NCBI GenBank assembly: GCA_963573385.1 | Contig: CAUYLG010062012.1 | Coordinates: forward strand, 78,970-142,969 | Reading direction: 5' to 3' | Length of the DNA stretch: 64,000 nucleotides | Source: Cacajao melanocephalus | Taxonomy: Eukaryota; Chordata; Mammalia; Primates; Pitheciidae | Shown: one piece after another, positions 1 through 9,545 of the stretch | Numbering within the stretch: the first letter of the stretch is position 1 | How the letters are laid out: every line of letters begins with the position of its first letter | Translations under genes and position numbers: made by a program | The notes under the pieces: generated by a model | Database searches by the model: none | The model's input: only the letters and a program-made list of their open reading frames with translations | Told to the model about the DNA's origin: nothing

Positions 1-164
1 CACCGTGAACTCGATGCTCTTCTCATCCCACCTGTAAGGATAAGGATTCTAATGTGAGATCCTGTCCAGGACCATCTTACGACCCACAATCGGTAGCACC
101 TCCAGAAAAAGGAATTCAGTATTTATTACTTATCTGAGTATTTTCTTATGTACTTTACTTGCCT

Positions 165-340
165 AATGTCCTTTAGTTCTCAAAACAAATCTACAAGACA
201 GGAATTATTATTATTATCCTCACTGGAGGAAACTAAGATTTAGAAAGATTAAGTAACTTGCCTAAGGTGACATAGCTAATGAGCGACAAGATGGAGCTGG
301 CTCTCAAATTCAAGCCCTCATGCCAAAGTCAGTGCTTCAG
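165..340 (-). mobile_element. MIR SINE relic
   Basis: Ancient tRNA-derived SINE in reverse orientation. The diagnostic core is visible: a run of ATT triplets, then a 'gaggaaactaag' block, then 'aagtaacttgcctaaggt' and 'catagctaatgagcg', which match the reverse complement of the MIR core (deltaGAAAC...AAGTAACTTGCCCAAGGTCACACAGC). It is diverged, as expected for a pre-placental repeat. It is non-coding and immobile; the small ORF crossing it is chance. Confidence 0.8.
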
Positions 341-467
341 AACAACACATCCTGCAAATACGTGTATATTGGTGATACTTAAGTGCAAGACCTGTGTTTT
401 TAATGCTTGTATCCCTACCTCCAATAACAGGGCCAGACATAGAGTCAGTATCAATAATAATTGTAGA

Positions 468-612
468 CACCTAAAAAACACTTACTTTGGGCCAGGCACT
501 CAAAGCACTTTATACATATGTAAAGTGCTGTGAACTTCTTTAATCCTTGTGATAACCCCGTAAGGAAGGTACTGTTATTATCTGTCACTTTCGGATGAAA
601 AAACTGATACAT
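468..612 (-). mobile_element. MIR SINE relic (second copy)
   Basis: A second MIR in the same orientation. It shows the other half of the consensus: 'gggccaggcactcaaagcac', then 'ataaccccgtaaggaaggta' and 'ctgttattatctg'. These correspond to the reverse-complement MIR blocks TGTGCCAGGCACTGTTCTAAGCAC and CAACCCTATGAGGTAGGTACT. Together with the copy at about 165-340, this could be two insertions or one duplicated region; the two copies cover only partly overlapping parts of the consensus. Confidence 0.8.
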
Positions 613-1489
613 GAGTGAGAAATGGAAGAAGAGACAGAAGAAGGGGAAGGAAGGAGGAGAGCGAGAAAGAGGAAAGAAATAATATTTCAGAATATGGAAG
701 CTGGTCTCTCTGAACAGATTCCTTCTGTGACCCATCTCATCTGCGAAGTCCAAACATGTGCCATGCAAAATAGATCCCACTGCTTCAGCTCTGCCTGGTG
801 CAGAGACAATTAATGATTTTGTATGATTCAGAGTTTACATCCCACTTGCATCATTAGTCACTGTTCTGATTTAAAATGTCACCAAAACTCGATGGCTTCT
901 CTGGGCATATAGGCACAGCTGTGCCCTTCTGTTTCTGTGATTTTTGAGGTTGTTGATATGACATGCTGAACAATCACTCTGTAGGTAAAATTTCAACAAA
1001 GCTGTCTGAATGTCATCTCTAAAAAAGACCAAAGTTGGCAGCTGTAATGACACAAGGGACAGCATTCTAGAGACAAGCAGGCAACAAGTATTGGAAGCAA
1101 AAGAGCAGAGACAACCAGGGAGCAGAATCCATCCAGGTGGAAGCTTGGGTCCCCGAAGGTTAGAGAGCCTTGAAAAGGGATTAGACAGGTGGGTTGGACT
1201 AAACAGTTTGCCAAGCAGGCTGTGGTTCCCTATTCATAGAGCTGTTGTTCAGGGTTGGATCTACAGTCCCTGGGAGTCAGGAAAAACTGGAAGGCAAAGT
1301 GGGAAGTTGGCTCCAAGTACAGGCAGGTACCCAGCTTTTCATTCTGGAGTTCAAAATCAAGCCAAAAGTGGTCCGTAATCTCCATTTGACCTTAGTCACT
1401 TAAACTAATGAGATAAGACAGGCTCCTCAAATTCTCCTAACTGTGAGATTAGTCCCAGAAGCTAGTGTAGGCTGGATTTTTGATGTGCA
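613..1489. other. Unassigned, apparently unique DNA
   Basis: No repeat family or gene recognised. A purine-rich stretch (about 615-685, mostly G and A) follows the MIR. An open frame on the plus strand (1010-1378, 122 codons) has no recognisable domain and I regard it as chance. A 14-bp perfect palindrome (ggcacagctgtgcc) sits at 912-925 but is short enough to be random. Confidence 0.5.
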
Positions 1490-1700
1490 CACTGACTTTG
1501 GGTTCACGTATCTTATTTATGTCTACTTGGTTTTCAGTTGATTCTCATGGCTTTTTCAGTTAGCATATGGCATCATTTGCAAATGATAATTATGCTGTCT
1601 CCACTTTCCCAATTATTATAACCTCCTTTCTTCATCTTCTTTGCATTAAACAGAGTTTCAAGAACAGACAGAGCCACATTCCCTCATTTAAAACTCTTAG
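1490..1700 (-). mobile_element. Old L1 ORF2 fragment (antisense)
   Basis: Resembles, on the minus strand, the part of L1 ORF2 around the reverse transcriptase active site. Read on the plus strand it shows 'tcatttgcaaatgataatta' followed by 'ccaattattataacctcctt', similar to the antisense L1 blocks TCATCTGCAAACAGTGAC and CCAATTTGGATGCCTTTTAT. It is strongly diverged with no open frame, so it is at most a small L1M relic. Boundaries are approximate. Confidence 0.45.
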
Positions 1701-1905
1701 GACCAGGTATGTTTAGAATTAAGAATTTTTCAACTTTTAAATGTGGTAATATTATTTCTCACATAAGGTATAAAGCAGGACTCTTTAACCAAATATATTA
1801 ACATGTTTCTTTAACAAAAGTAAAATGAATTTTCTAGGGATGAATAAACACTCTATAGCACCTCATACCAGTTTAGTGTCAGTTTTTGCTGCCAAATCAG
1901 TTATT

Positions 1906-1923
1906 AAAAAAAAAAAAAAAAAA
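1906..1923. repeat. A(18) homopolymer
   Basis: Eighteen uninterrupted A residues. I looked for a retrogene or SINE body on its 5' side and did not recognise one, so it is annotated only as a mononucleotide repeat. Such runs are length-variable in primates. Confidence 0.85.
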
Positions 1924-2344
1924 CTTCTGGTTTTCAAAGCATTGAGATTTCATAATTGCAGATAGGCAACTGTGAATACAACAAAGTGAGAAATAGTTGC
2001 TATAATGGGCATCTTTTTTGAAAAGAGAAAAATAGATGATACTTGAGACTGTTTACATGTAGAGGAGGGAAACGCTAAAAGAGAATGAAATTGTACGGAC
2101 AAGAGAAAAGGGCTGGCTGACGCAGCGTTCCCCAACAGAGTGGAAACACACAGACCCCACCCCACCAGAGCCCATACCTTCTGGACAAATGAAAGAGGAA
2201 TCCCAGCTTTTTGTTTAAATGACAAATTATAGGTGTATGTATGTATGAGGTACATAGGTTATGATTTTTTATTATAATCTTCAATGGATAAATCAAGCTA
2301 ATTAACATATTCCCCACCTCAAATATTTCAGTTTCATAAGAACA

Positions 2345-3943
2345 TTTGAAATCCTTTTAGTGAAATTTAAATGTACAGTGCTCAATTACTAGCTATAGTC
2401 AGCATGCCGTATATTAATCTCAAAAAAAGGAAAAATATAAAAATAAAACTTATTTCTCCTATGTACCTGAGGCTTTGTACACTGTGGCCATCATCTCCCC
2501 ATTCCCCCCCACCCCCAGCCTCTGGTAATCACCCTTCTACTCTCTGTTTTTGTGAATTTAATTGTTTTACACAAGGTTTTGTCATGTGTTTGGCTTATTT
2601 CACTTCACATGATGTTTGCCAATTCCATTCATGTTGTCACACATAACAGAATTCTGTCATTTTTAAAGATGGAATCGTATTTCATTGTGTATATCTCCAT
2701 TTTCTTCATTCATTCATCTCTTTACAGATACTTAGATTACTTTCATATCTTGGCTATTGTGAATGGTGCTGCAGTGAACATAGGCATGCAGGCATCTGCC
2801 TGACATACTGATTTCAAACCTTTTAGGTATATACCTAGAAGCAGGATTGCTGGTTCATACAATAATTCTATTTTTAGTTTTCCAGGGAACCTCCACACTG
2901 TTTTCCAACATTTGTTTTCTTTTATATTTTTGATAACCATTCTAATAAACATGAGGTGATATCTCAGAGTGGTTTCATTTTGCATCTCGCTAATCATTAG
3001 TAGTGTTTAATATTTTTTCATGTTAGCCGTTTGTAGGTCTTCTTTTGAGAAATGTCTATTCAGGTCCCTTGCCCATTTCTCTTTTTTTCTTTCTTTTATT
3101 TTAGACCCCAGAGGTATATCTGTAAGTTTGTTACATGGGTATATTGCATGATGCTGAGGTTTGGGCTTCTAATCGGCCCATAGGCCAAGTAGTGAAAATA
3201 ATACCTGATAGGTAGTTTTTCAACCCTTACCCCCCTCATTCTCCCCTTTTGGAGTCTCCAGTGTCTATTTTTCCCATCTTTGTGTCTGTGTGTATTCAAT
3301 GTTCTAGCTCCCACTCATAAGTGAGAACATGTAGTATCTGGTTTTCTATTTCAGTGTTAATTCACTTAGGATACTGTCTTGCCCGTTTCTTAATCAGCTT
3401 ATTTGTTTTCTTTCTATAGATTTGTTTGAGTTCCATACATGTTCGGATATTAGTCTCTTACACTAACTGGGATGTATGAGTTGCAAACATTTTCTCACAA
3501 TCGGTAGGTTGTTTCTCCACTCCGTTCATTGTTTTCTTTGGTATAGAGAAGCATTTTATTTTCATGTAATCCCATGTATCTAGCTTTGCTTTTGTTGCTT
3601 ACACTTTTGTGGTGGAAGATAAAAAATTATTGCCCAAACCAATGTCATTTAGGTTTTTCTTTGTTTTCTCCTAGTAGGTTTACAGTTTCAGGTGTTATAT
3701 TGAAGTTTTTAACTCATCTTGAATTGATTTTTATATATGTAGTGTGAGATAAGAGTCCAATTTCATTGTTTTGCATATGGATATTGAGTTGTCCCAACAC
3801 TGTTCATTCAAGAGACTGTCCTTTTTCCATTATGTATTCTTTGCCCTTTTGATCAATTGATTGCAGACACTTAGGTCCTTTTCTGAGCTTTCTATTATGT
3901 CCCATTGGTTGATGTGCCTATTTTTATTCCAGTACCATGCTCT
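2345..3943 (-). mobile_element. L1M-class LINE, 3' part (minus strand), of a 5'-inverted copy
   Basis: Reading right to left this is the end of L1 ORF2 and the 3' UTR. On the plus strand one sees the antisense hallmarks: 'catcatctccccattccccc' and 'tcttggctattgtgaatggt' near the 3' side, and 'cagtaccatgct' at the junction near 3943. The 3' UTR type (clusters of C near 2505-2520, then 'cctctggtaatcaccc') points to an older L1M subfamily. It is interrupted at 3081-3377 by a younger L1 and lacks about 60 bp near 2910. The remaining 5' portion of the same insertion lies at 3947-5131 on the opposite strand. No intact ORF. Confidence 0.88.
3081..3377 (-). mobile_element. Nested young L1 3' end (minus strand)
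   Basis: A 5'-truncated L1 3' UTR inserted into the older L1. It starts with a T/TTC tract (the antisense A tail, 3081-3101), then gives 'gtttgttacatgggtatatt', 'gtagtttttcaacccttacc' and 'aagtgagaacatgtagtatc', all standard antisense blocks of primate-age L1 3' ends. It is flanked by a 13-bp target-site duplication with one mismatch: cttgcccatttct at 3068-3080 and cttgcccgtttct at 3378-3390. The host L1 reads continuously across the two duplicates. Confidence 0.92.
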
Positions 3944-3946
3944 TTT

Positions 3947-5131
3947 AACCAATTCTTCACAAGCTATTCCAAAAAATCTAAGAGAGTGAAACATTTCCAA
4001 ACTTTTTTCATGAGGCCATAATTACCAAAGCCAGACAAGAATGTCACAACAAAAATAAAACTACAGACTAATATCCTTAATGAACATAGATGTAAAAATG
4101 TTCAACAAAATACTAGTGAAATGAATTTAACAATACATTAAAAGGATCATTCACCATGATCAAGTGGGATTTGCCCTGGGATGCAAGGATGGTTCAACAT
4201 TCGTAAATCAATAAATATGATACATTAACACAATGAAGGACAAAAATTATATGCTCATACTATGAGATGCAGAAAAAGCATTTGACAAAATATTAAAAGT
4301 AAATGGCAAAAACAGCAACTACTTTTGCACCAACCTAATATGATATACTTTCATGATAAAAACTCTCAACAAATTACTTGTAGAATGAATGTACCTCAAA
4401 CAATAAAGGCTATGTATGACAAATCCATAGCCAACATCATACTCAACAGGGAAAAGTTGAAAGCTTTTCCTCTAAGATCTGGAACAAGACAATAATGCTC
4501 ACTCTCACCACTCCCATTCAAGATAGTGCTACAGGTCCTAGCCGGAGCAATAGGCAGGAGACAGAAACAAGAGGCATTCATAGCGAAAAGGAACAAGTTA
4601 AATTGTCCCTGTTTGCTGATGATGTGACCTTATACATAGGAAACCCTAAAGATTCCACCCAAAGACTGTTAGAACTGATAAATTCAGTAAAGTTGCAGGA
4701 TACAAAATCAAAAATCGATCAGTGTTTTTCTAAACTAACAATGAACTTTCTAGAAAAAAATCAAGAGAACAATCCCATTTACAATAGCTGCAAAAATACT
4801 TGGGAACAAATTTAACCAAGGAGGTAAAAGACCTGTACACTAAAAACTATAAAACATTTATGAAAAAAATTAAAGAAGGCACAAATACATGTAATATTTT
4901 ATGTTAATGAACTGGAAGAATTAATATTATTAACACGTCCATTCTACCAAATAAATCTACAGATTCAATGCAATCCCTGTAAAAATTTCAATGTCATTTT
5001 TCACATATATCAGATAAAAAAATCCCCAGATTAATATAGAATCTAAAAAAAACTTGAATATCTAAGATAATGAGCAAACGGAACATGAGGTAGAGGCATC
5101 ACATTATCTGATTTCAACTACGCTACAAAGA
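3947..5131 (+). mobile_element. L1M ORF2 fragment, inverted 5' part of the preceding L1
   Basis: Plus-strand L1 ORF2, reverse transcriptase and following region. Blocks include 'aacattcgtaaatcaataaa', 'caccactcccattcaagata' and 'gggaacaaatttaaccaagg'. A broken frame near 4597-4700 still encodes the RT active-site neighbourhood (LSLFADDVTLYI, the F-A-D-D signature). The segment ends (about 5131, 'ctacaaag') almost where the minus-strand piece begins in the L1 consensus ('ccagtaccatg' at 3930-3940 read backwards), so both pieces belong to one 5'-inverted insertion. Contains a half MADE1 at 4293-4339. Confidence 0.87.
4293..4339. mobile_element. MADE1 (mariner MITE), right half only
   Basis: About 47 bp matching one half of the 80-bp palindromic MADE1: 'aaatggcaaaaacagcaact' followed by 'acttttgcaccaacctaa', the terminal inverted repeat. 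The element begins at the palindrome centre, and the left inverted repeat is missing. It interrupts L1 ORF2 between 'gacaaaata' and 'tatgatatactttcatg', consistent with insertion at a TA dinucleotide followed by loss of half of the element. Confidence 0.85.
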
Positions 5132-5699
5132 GCCCTACCAGATGTATTTGTAAGCTTTTAATTCCTATGACCAGAGAACCCTGAAGTAAATCATACAACA
5201 GCACTTTTCACACCTATTTCATTTTCATCCTAGACATAAACTCTACTAGGCCTATATTATAGCTTTATTGTATTTGCATCTGTGAAAACCCCTAGCATAT
5301 AACCTATATTTGCACCTATTTAATAAATCAACTTTTGTGAAATTCCTTTGCATATGCAAAAGATACTGAGCAGAGAAAGGAGAAAATATTTTCCAGAAGG
5401 CAGCAACTTTGTTCATATCATATGCAGCATAGATCAACAATTTCTATGATAGCATTAGCTAATGGAGACATCTGAAGAGTCAAGGCAGCCTGGGAAGAGT
5501 CTATAAGGGATGGCATATGCCTCAGTTACTCAGCCTAACTGCTGAGAGTGAACAAACTCAATCTCACTGGTTTATAGGAGCCACCACAGGGGAGACTGCT
5601 CTTGGTGTAAGTGGGCTTTCTCATAAAATAGCACCAGGTCCTCTGAATTCCACATTTAAACACCATTGTAAAATCCCTCCTGTGGAACCTGCTCAGCAG
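5132..5699. other. Unassigned AT-rich DNA
   Basis: No gene or repeat family recognised. Two short ORFs (minus 5252-5440 and plus 5517-5702) have no identifiable domain. The 5' target-site duplication of the preceding L1 should lie near 5131 but I could not match it to the 3' flank near 2345. Confidence 0.45.
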
Positions 5700-6155
5700 T
5701 GATCCCACAGCAACACCTACCCCTTTATTTTTCTTCAGATTTCTCTCTCCAGTTCAACAATATGCTCACTATCACCCCTTTCTCCTTCTCCATTTATTTT
5801 GCTTGTCCTCACTCCTGCTCAGCTTCCACTGCCAGTATCCATGTATCTTCACAGGCAGCTTGTCTCCTGCTGGATATACACAACTAGATGATGTCTAATT
5901 AATCTTCACGTTCAATGTGCCCCAAACCAAACTCGTGGCATTATCACAATCCCATTCCCCTTCCTGACTTCCTAATGTTTATAAACTATATCCCTATTTT
6001 CCCAGGGAAAAAAATAAAAATTATCATATTTTCAAACAAAATCAGATTCTAAATACCTCTTCATTTCCATTTATGTTCTCCAAATCTTCTACACAGGCTA
6101 TTTTAATAGTTTCTGCACGATTGCCTTTTCTCCAATTCATCTATCACATCAATAA
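5700..6155 (+). mobile_element. L2 LINE relic
   Basis: Ancient L2 (CR1-like LINE) in plus orientation. Blocks such as 'tgctggatatacacaactag' with 'atgatgtctaa' and 'ccccaaaccaaactcgtggc' match the L2 region CTGGATATCTCCACTTGGATGTCTAAT...CCAAAACTGAACTC. Further downstream 'aaatacctcttcatttccat' fits the next L2 block. Very diverged and non-coding. A possible continuation lies at 6640-6742, after an unrelated insertion. Confidence 0.65.
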
Positions 6156-6159
6156 CAAT

Positions 6160-6545
6160 CTTAATCAGTTAGGAATTGCATTCAGCTGTGAGTAATAGAC
6201 CTCTGAAAAATAGTGGCTGAAAGAAGATTGGTGTTTATTTTTCTCTCTCTTTGGCTCAGGTTCCTTCTAACTTTGTCCTCCACCATATTTAGACAGGGGC
6301 TCATCTCCTTAAACTTTAAAGATGCCTCCTGGAATTCAAACCATTCTGTTCATTTCTAGGAAGTAAGAAGAAAGATCTAAGAAAAAAAAGGACAAAAAGC
6401 CTTCATTTTAGGGAAGTTCCATAGAAAACCCTCAAGTTACTTCTGTTTATAGTCTCATGGCCCCCTCACCCACAAGGAAAACTAGAAAATACAGTTTTTA
6501 GCTATCATTTGCATTCCCCTACAATTAAGATTGAGGTAGTAAGAA
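6160..6545. mobile_element. Old interspersed repeat, family not named
   Basis: Resembles a common mammalian repeat whose consensus has 'gtggctgaaacaagatggaa' followed by 'gtttatttctctctc', then a block on tissue-like 'aagatgcctcctggaattca' and ends near 'aaaatacagtttttagct'. Those elements appear here at about 6215, 6320 and 6490. I cannot name the family with confidence. It separates two L2-like stretches, so it may have inserted into the L2. Confidence 0.45.
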
Positions 6546-6639
6546 AGGTGAGAAGAATGTTAAGTAGGCAATAGTAGATGACCAGTCTAGTATTTCTGAA
6601 ATAAATTTGTGATGAAAACAAAACATTCAATCTAGCCTC

Positions 6640-6742
6640 ATTGCCTACCAAATTAATTTCAAATGTGTAGCAAAATGTTCAAGTCTTTCTATAATCTAAC
6701 CCCAACTAAAATTATAAGCCCTTTCTACAACTGTTCCTCAGA
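6640..6742 (+). mobile_element. Possible L2 continuation
   Basis: Weak resemblance to the L2 block reading AAAATCCAAAGTCCTTACAATGGCC; here 'aaaatgttcaagtctttcta' and 'taatctaaccccaac'. It lies at about the expected distance downstream of the L2 at 5700-6155 once the insertion at 6160-6545 is removed. Evidence is thin. Confidence 0.4.
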
Positions 6743-6746
6743 GTAG

Positions 6747-6890
6747 CAGTTCTCAGATTTTAACATGCATGAGTCACCAAGGGATCTGGTTAAAATGTAG
6801 AATTTGTTTCAGTAGGTTTGGGATGTAGTCTGAAGTTCTGCATCTCTAACCCCTTCCCAGGTGATGCTCATGCTAGAGTAGCAAGTTTCT
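6747..6890 (+). mobile_element. MER5A-type hAT-Charlie MITE
   Basis: Non-autonomous DNA transposon relic. It begins 'cagttctcagattttaacat', continues 'catgagtcaccaagggatct' and 'ggttaaaatgtagaattt', and later 'cccaggtgatgctcatgct', matching MER5A order (CAGTGGTTCTCAAACTTT...CATCAGAATCACCTGG...CCCAGGTGATGCTGATGCT). The right terminal repeat is degraded. It abuts the MER20 that follows. Confidence 0.75.
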
Positions 6891-6894
6891 TGTG

Positions 6895-7126
6895 CAGTAG
6901 TTCTAAAACAGGGCCCATTCTTCCCTTCAGGAGACATTTGATAATGTCTGGGGAAATTTATCTATTATAACATGGGCAGTGGGGGAGCTGGAAGGTGGGT
7001 GCTTCTGGCATCTAGCGGGTAGAGGCTCATGATGCTGCTTAGTGTCCTACAATGTACAGAATAGCCCCCAACATCAAAGAATTATCCAATTCAAAATATC
7101 AGTATGATGGGGGTGGAGAAATCCTG
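6895..7126 (+). mobile_element. MER20 hAT-Charlie DNA transposon
   Basis: Nearly full-length MER20. Ordered blocks: 'cagtagttct' at the left end, 'aggagacatttgataatgtc', 'tggcatctagcgggtagagg', 'gatgctgcttagtgtcctac', 'caaagaattatccaa', and 'gagaaatcctg' at the right end. Non-coding. MER20 copies have been described as regulatory sequences in some mammalian tissues; nothing here shows that this copy is active. Confidence 0.93.
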
Positions 7127-8184
7127 TTCAAGAGGTAGCCTATACTCCAGAAAAATGGGATTGGGTGTTATTCCAGTATTCCCTGAATTTTCCTATCTTT
7201 GCTATGGTACCACTAGTTCTGATCCTCCCTACCTGTGGTCAGCCCTGTTGATTGGATTCTCAGTCATGTATCAAAGCCCAGATGATGTACCAGCCGCCAT
7301 GAATGCAGCCTAGATCCCCTTCCCATAGGCCCTGTCCCTCCAAATTGCCCTCTGTGCACTTCTCTTCTCATACACCTTGCCTCCATTTATACTCCAGAAA
7401 TAGACTGTTAACTGACCAAGGTGGATACCATACTTCATCACCTTAGTCATCTCCAAGGTAGCTAACAGAGTGCCTGCACACTGTTGAATGGGCTCTCTTT
7501 TTTATTCATATAGCATAGATAGATATTTACATTAATTGTTGAAAATATAAATATATAATAACATATATAAATTCATATTAGACCTTTTAAAAGTTGTCCT
7601 AGTGCAGTTAACTCACCGTGGCTCTCTCTTTCCTAGCCTCTTCCTTATACGAAACTCCAAAGCAGATTATAACACCTTCCAGTCCTCATAAAAGCAAATG
7701 TGATTTCCACAGACAGATTTTAAATGCAGAAAAAAAGAAAGCTTAAAACCTCTCATTTAGGGCCACTGTCTGGCTTTCATTAAGCCCTCTCTCATTCTTT
7801 TCATAGCCGGGATTCAGGGACCAGTGCCGATCTACCTGGTTGGCTGAGATGAAAATGAGTAATAGATCCTCCTTGCCATCAGGATGGCTCCTAATGCATT
7901 TTTCATTAAATTGAACTCCCACTTGGGTCCCCTTTCTGAGATTCAGACAGAGGTAAGAGAGGTAGGTGCTTGCTTGTTTACTAGCATTTAAACAGGGTTG
8001 CTCTTTTCTCATAAACCATAACAATTTTGTGCTTAAGATGATTTCTGGGAAGGTAGAAACATTGTGTTTATTTGACCATCTGTTAAGAGAGTGCTGGTTC
8101 ATTAGAATAGACTTCCAACTGATTATTTCAGAATTGTAATAAAATATGTTAGGCAAAGGTCAGATAGATAACCTACTTTCCATA
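7127..8184. other. Unassigned DNA with AT-rich patch
   Basis: No gene seen. A short stretch at 7440-7485 ('acagagtgcctgcacactgt') faintly resembles the L2 3' end. 7500-7585 is an AT-rich patch with repeated 'tatataa' motifs. The 137-codon minus-strand ORF at 7743-8156 has no recognisable domain, and its composition does not differ from its surroundings. Confidence 0.4.
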
Positions 8185-8556
8185 AAAAAATACATATACA
8201 TACACACCCATCACCTATTCACATACATATATGTATGCATATACTTAGGCATATGCATATTTACATACCAACACACACCCATAATGCAGAAACACATGCA
8301 TGTATACATGCATATATACACATCTGTAGCCCACACACACATGCATATACACACATGCATATATACACACCCATAGCCCACATGCATGAACACACACTCA
8401 TCAACATATGCACATACACACCTACACTCGCATGTTTACATACACTCACACATACGCATACACGTACATGCCAATCACACATATACCTGTACATACTCAT
8501 GTATGTACACATCCATATGCCCCTAAAGACACATATGCACATACACATAGACACCC
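8185..8556. repeat. Degenerate CA/ACAT-rich tandem tract
   Basis: About 370 bp of alternating purine-pyrimidine sequence built from variants of acacac, atgcatat and acatac (for example 'acacatgcatatacacacat'). It creates long open frames on both strands rich in H, T, I, Y and M; these are by-products of the repeat. Alternating purine-pyrimidine DNA can adopt Z-form. It continues after the LTR, at about 9040-9165. Confidence 0.85.
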
Positions 8557-9032
8557 AGAGTGGGCTGAAAAATAGCCCCCCTAAAGATATCAGGTCCTAA
8601 CCCCTGGTACCTGTTACCTTACTTGGAAATGAGGTCTTTGCTAACATTGCTAATAATCTAATGAGAGGGAAATTATGCTGGATTATCCAGATGGGCATCT
8701 CAAGTCAAGTGTCTTCAGAAGAGAGAGACAGGAAGAGATTTCACACATTCACACAGAAAAGACAAGGCGATGTGAAGACAGAGGCCGAGACCGGAGTGAT
8801 GTGGCCACAACTCAAGGACTGCCCACAGTTCCCAGAAGCTGGAAGAGGCAAGGATTGGATTCTCCCCCGGAGCCTCTAGGTGGAGGGCTGCCCTGCCAAC
8901 ACCTTGATTGCAACCCAGTGACACTGATCTCAGGCTTAGGCCTCCAGAGTTGTGAGAGAATAAATTTGTGTTGTTTTAAGCCACCAGGTTTGTGGTAATT
9001 TGTTACAGCAGTCTCAGGAAACTTATTCAACA
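8557..9032 (+). mobile_element. MaLR (MLT1-type) solo LTR
   Basis: Old ERVL-MaLR-type LTR, plus orientation. Blocks in order: 'aaagatatcaggtcctaacc', 'ttacttggaaatgaggtctt', 'ggattatccagatgggcatc', 'gcaaggattggattctcccc', 'gtgagagaataaatttgtgt' (an AATAAA polyadenylation signal), and 'gtttgtggtaatttgttaca' at the 3' end. No second LTR or internal region, so a solo LTR. It interrupts the CA/ACAT-rich tract. The exact subfamily is uncertain. Confidence 0.75.
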
Positions 9033-9039
9033 TTCATCA

Positions 9040-9165
9040 ATAGATACCCACACATTCATACACTCACATATTTATACACTCATCCAATCAGGCACACACA
9101 TACACATACACAGCCATCACTCATTGACACAATCATAAACATGCAGCCACACTCACACACGAGAT
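9040..9165. repeat. CA-rich tract, continuation
   Basis: Alternating CA/CT/TA-rich sequence such as 'ggcacacacatacacataca' and 'cactcacacacgag'. It has the same character as the tract at 8185-8556, and the two are most simply one ancestral tract split by the LTR insertion. Confidence 0.75.
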
Positions 9166-9349
9166 TCCATTTATGCACTAGCAGTTAAGTTGGTCATCAC
9201 CAAAGTATCTTCAATGAAACAAAAATCTTGAATCACACCCTTCTCAAATAATTACATATAAGAAAATAAGATGTGAACATATTAATAACAACTGGAAGAG
9301 TATAAGTGAATTTCCTCCATATTAAGTTTTACACATAAATAATTATAAC

Positions 9350-9545
9350 TAACATTAGACCAAAGTCTGTTATGTGCCAAGCCACTGTGCCAATTGTTTT
9401 CTACGTATAATCACACCAATCTTATACACGAGAAACTGAGGAATAGCAAGGATACATAACGTGCCCAAGGTCAGAGTGACAAAGCTGAGATGTGAACTTG
9501 GGCATTGAGCAGGACTCAGGAGGCTACATTTTAACCAACAAAGAA
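9350..9545 (-). mobile_element. MIR SINE relic
   Basis: Reverse-orientation MIR: 'gttatgtgccaagccactgt', 'gagaaactgaggaatagcaa', 'ataacgtgcccaaggtcaga', then 'gctgagatgtgaacttgggc'. This covers nearly the full MIR in the correct order. Confidence 0.82.

Noticed and set aside
1010..1378. 122-codon plus-strand ORF as a gene
   Set aside because: No recognisable domain, no promoter or splice context, and no frame support. Several ORFs of this size are expected by chance in 64 kb.
1906..1923. A(18) as the tail of a processed pseudogene or SINE
   Set aside because: No retrocopy body recognised upstream and no flanking duplication seen.
4495..4815. RT-like ORF as a functional reverse transcriptase
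   Set aside because: A fragment of an inverted, truncated L1M with flanking stops; no intact domain.
8211..8600. Overlapping H/T/Y-rich and C/M/V-rich ORFs on both strands
   Set aside because: Produced by the CA/ACAT repeat, which lacks stop codons in several frames.
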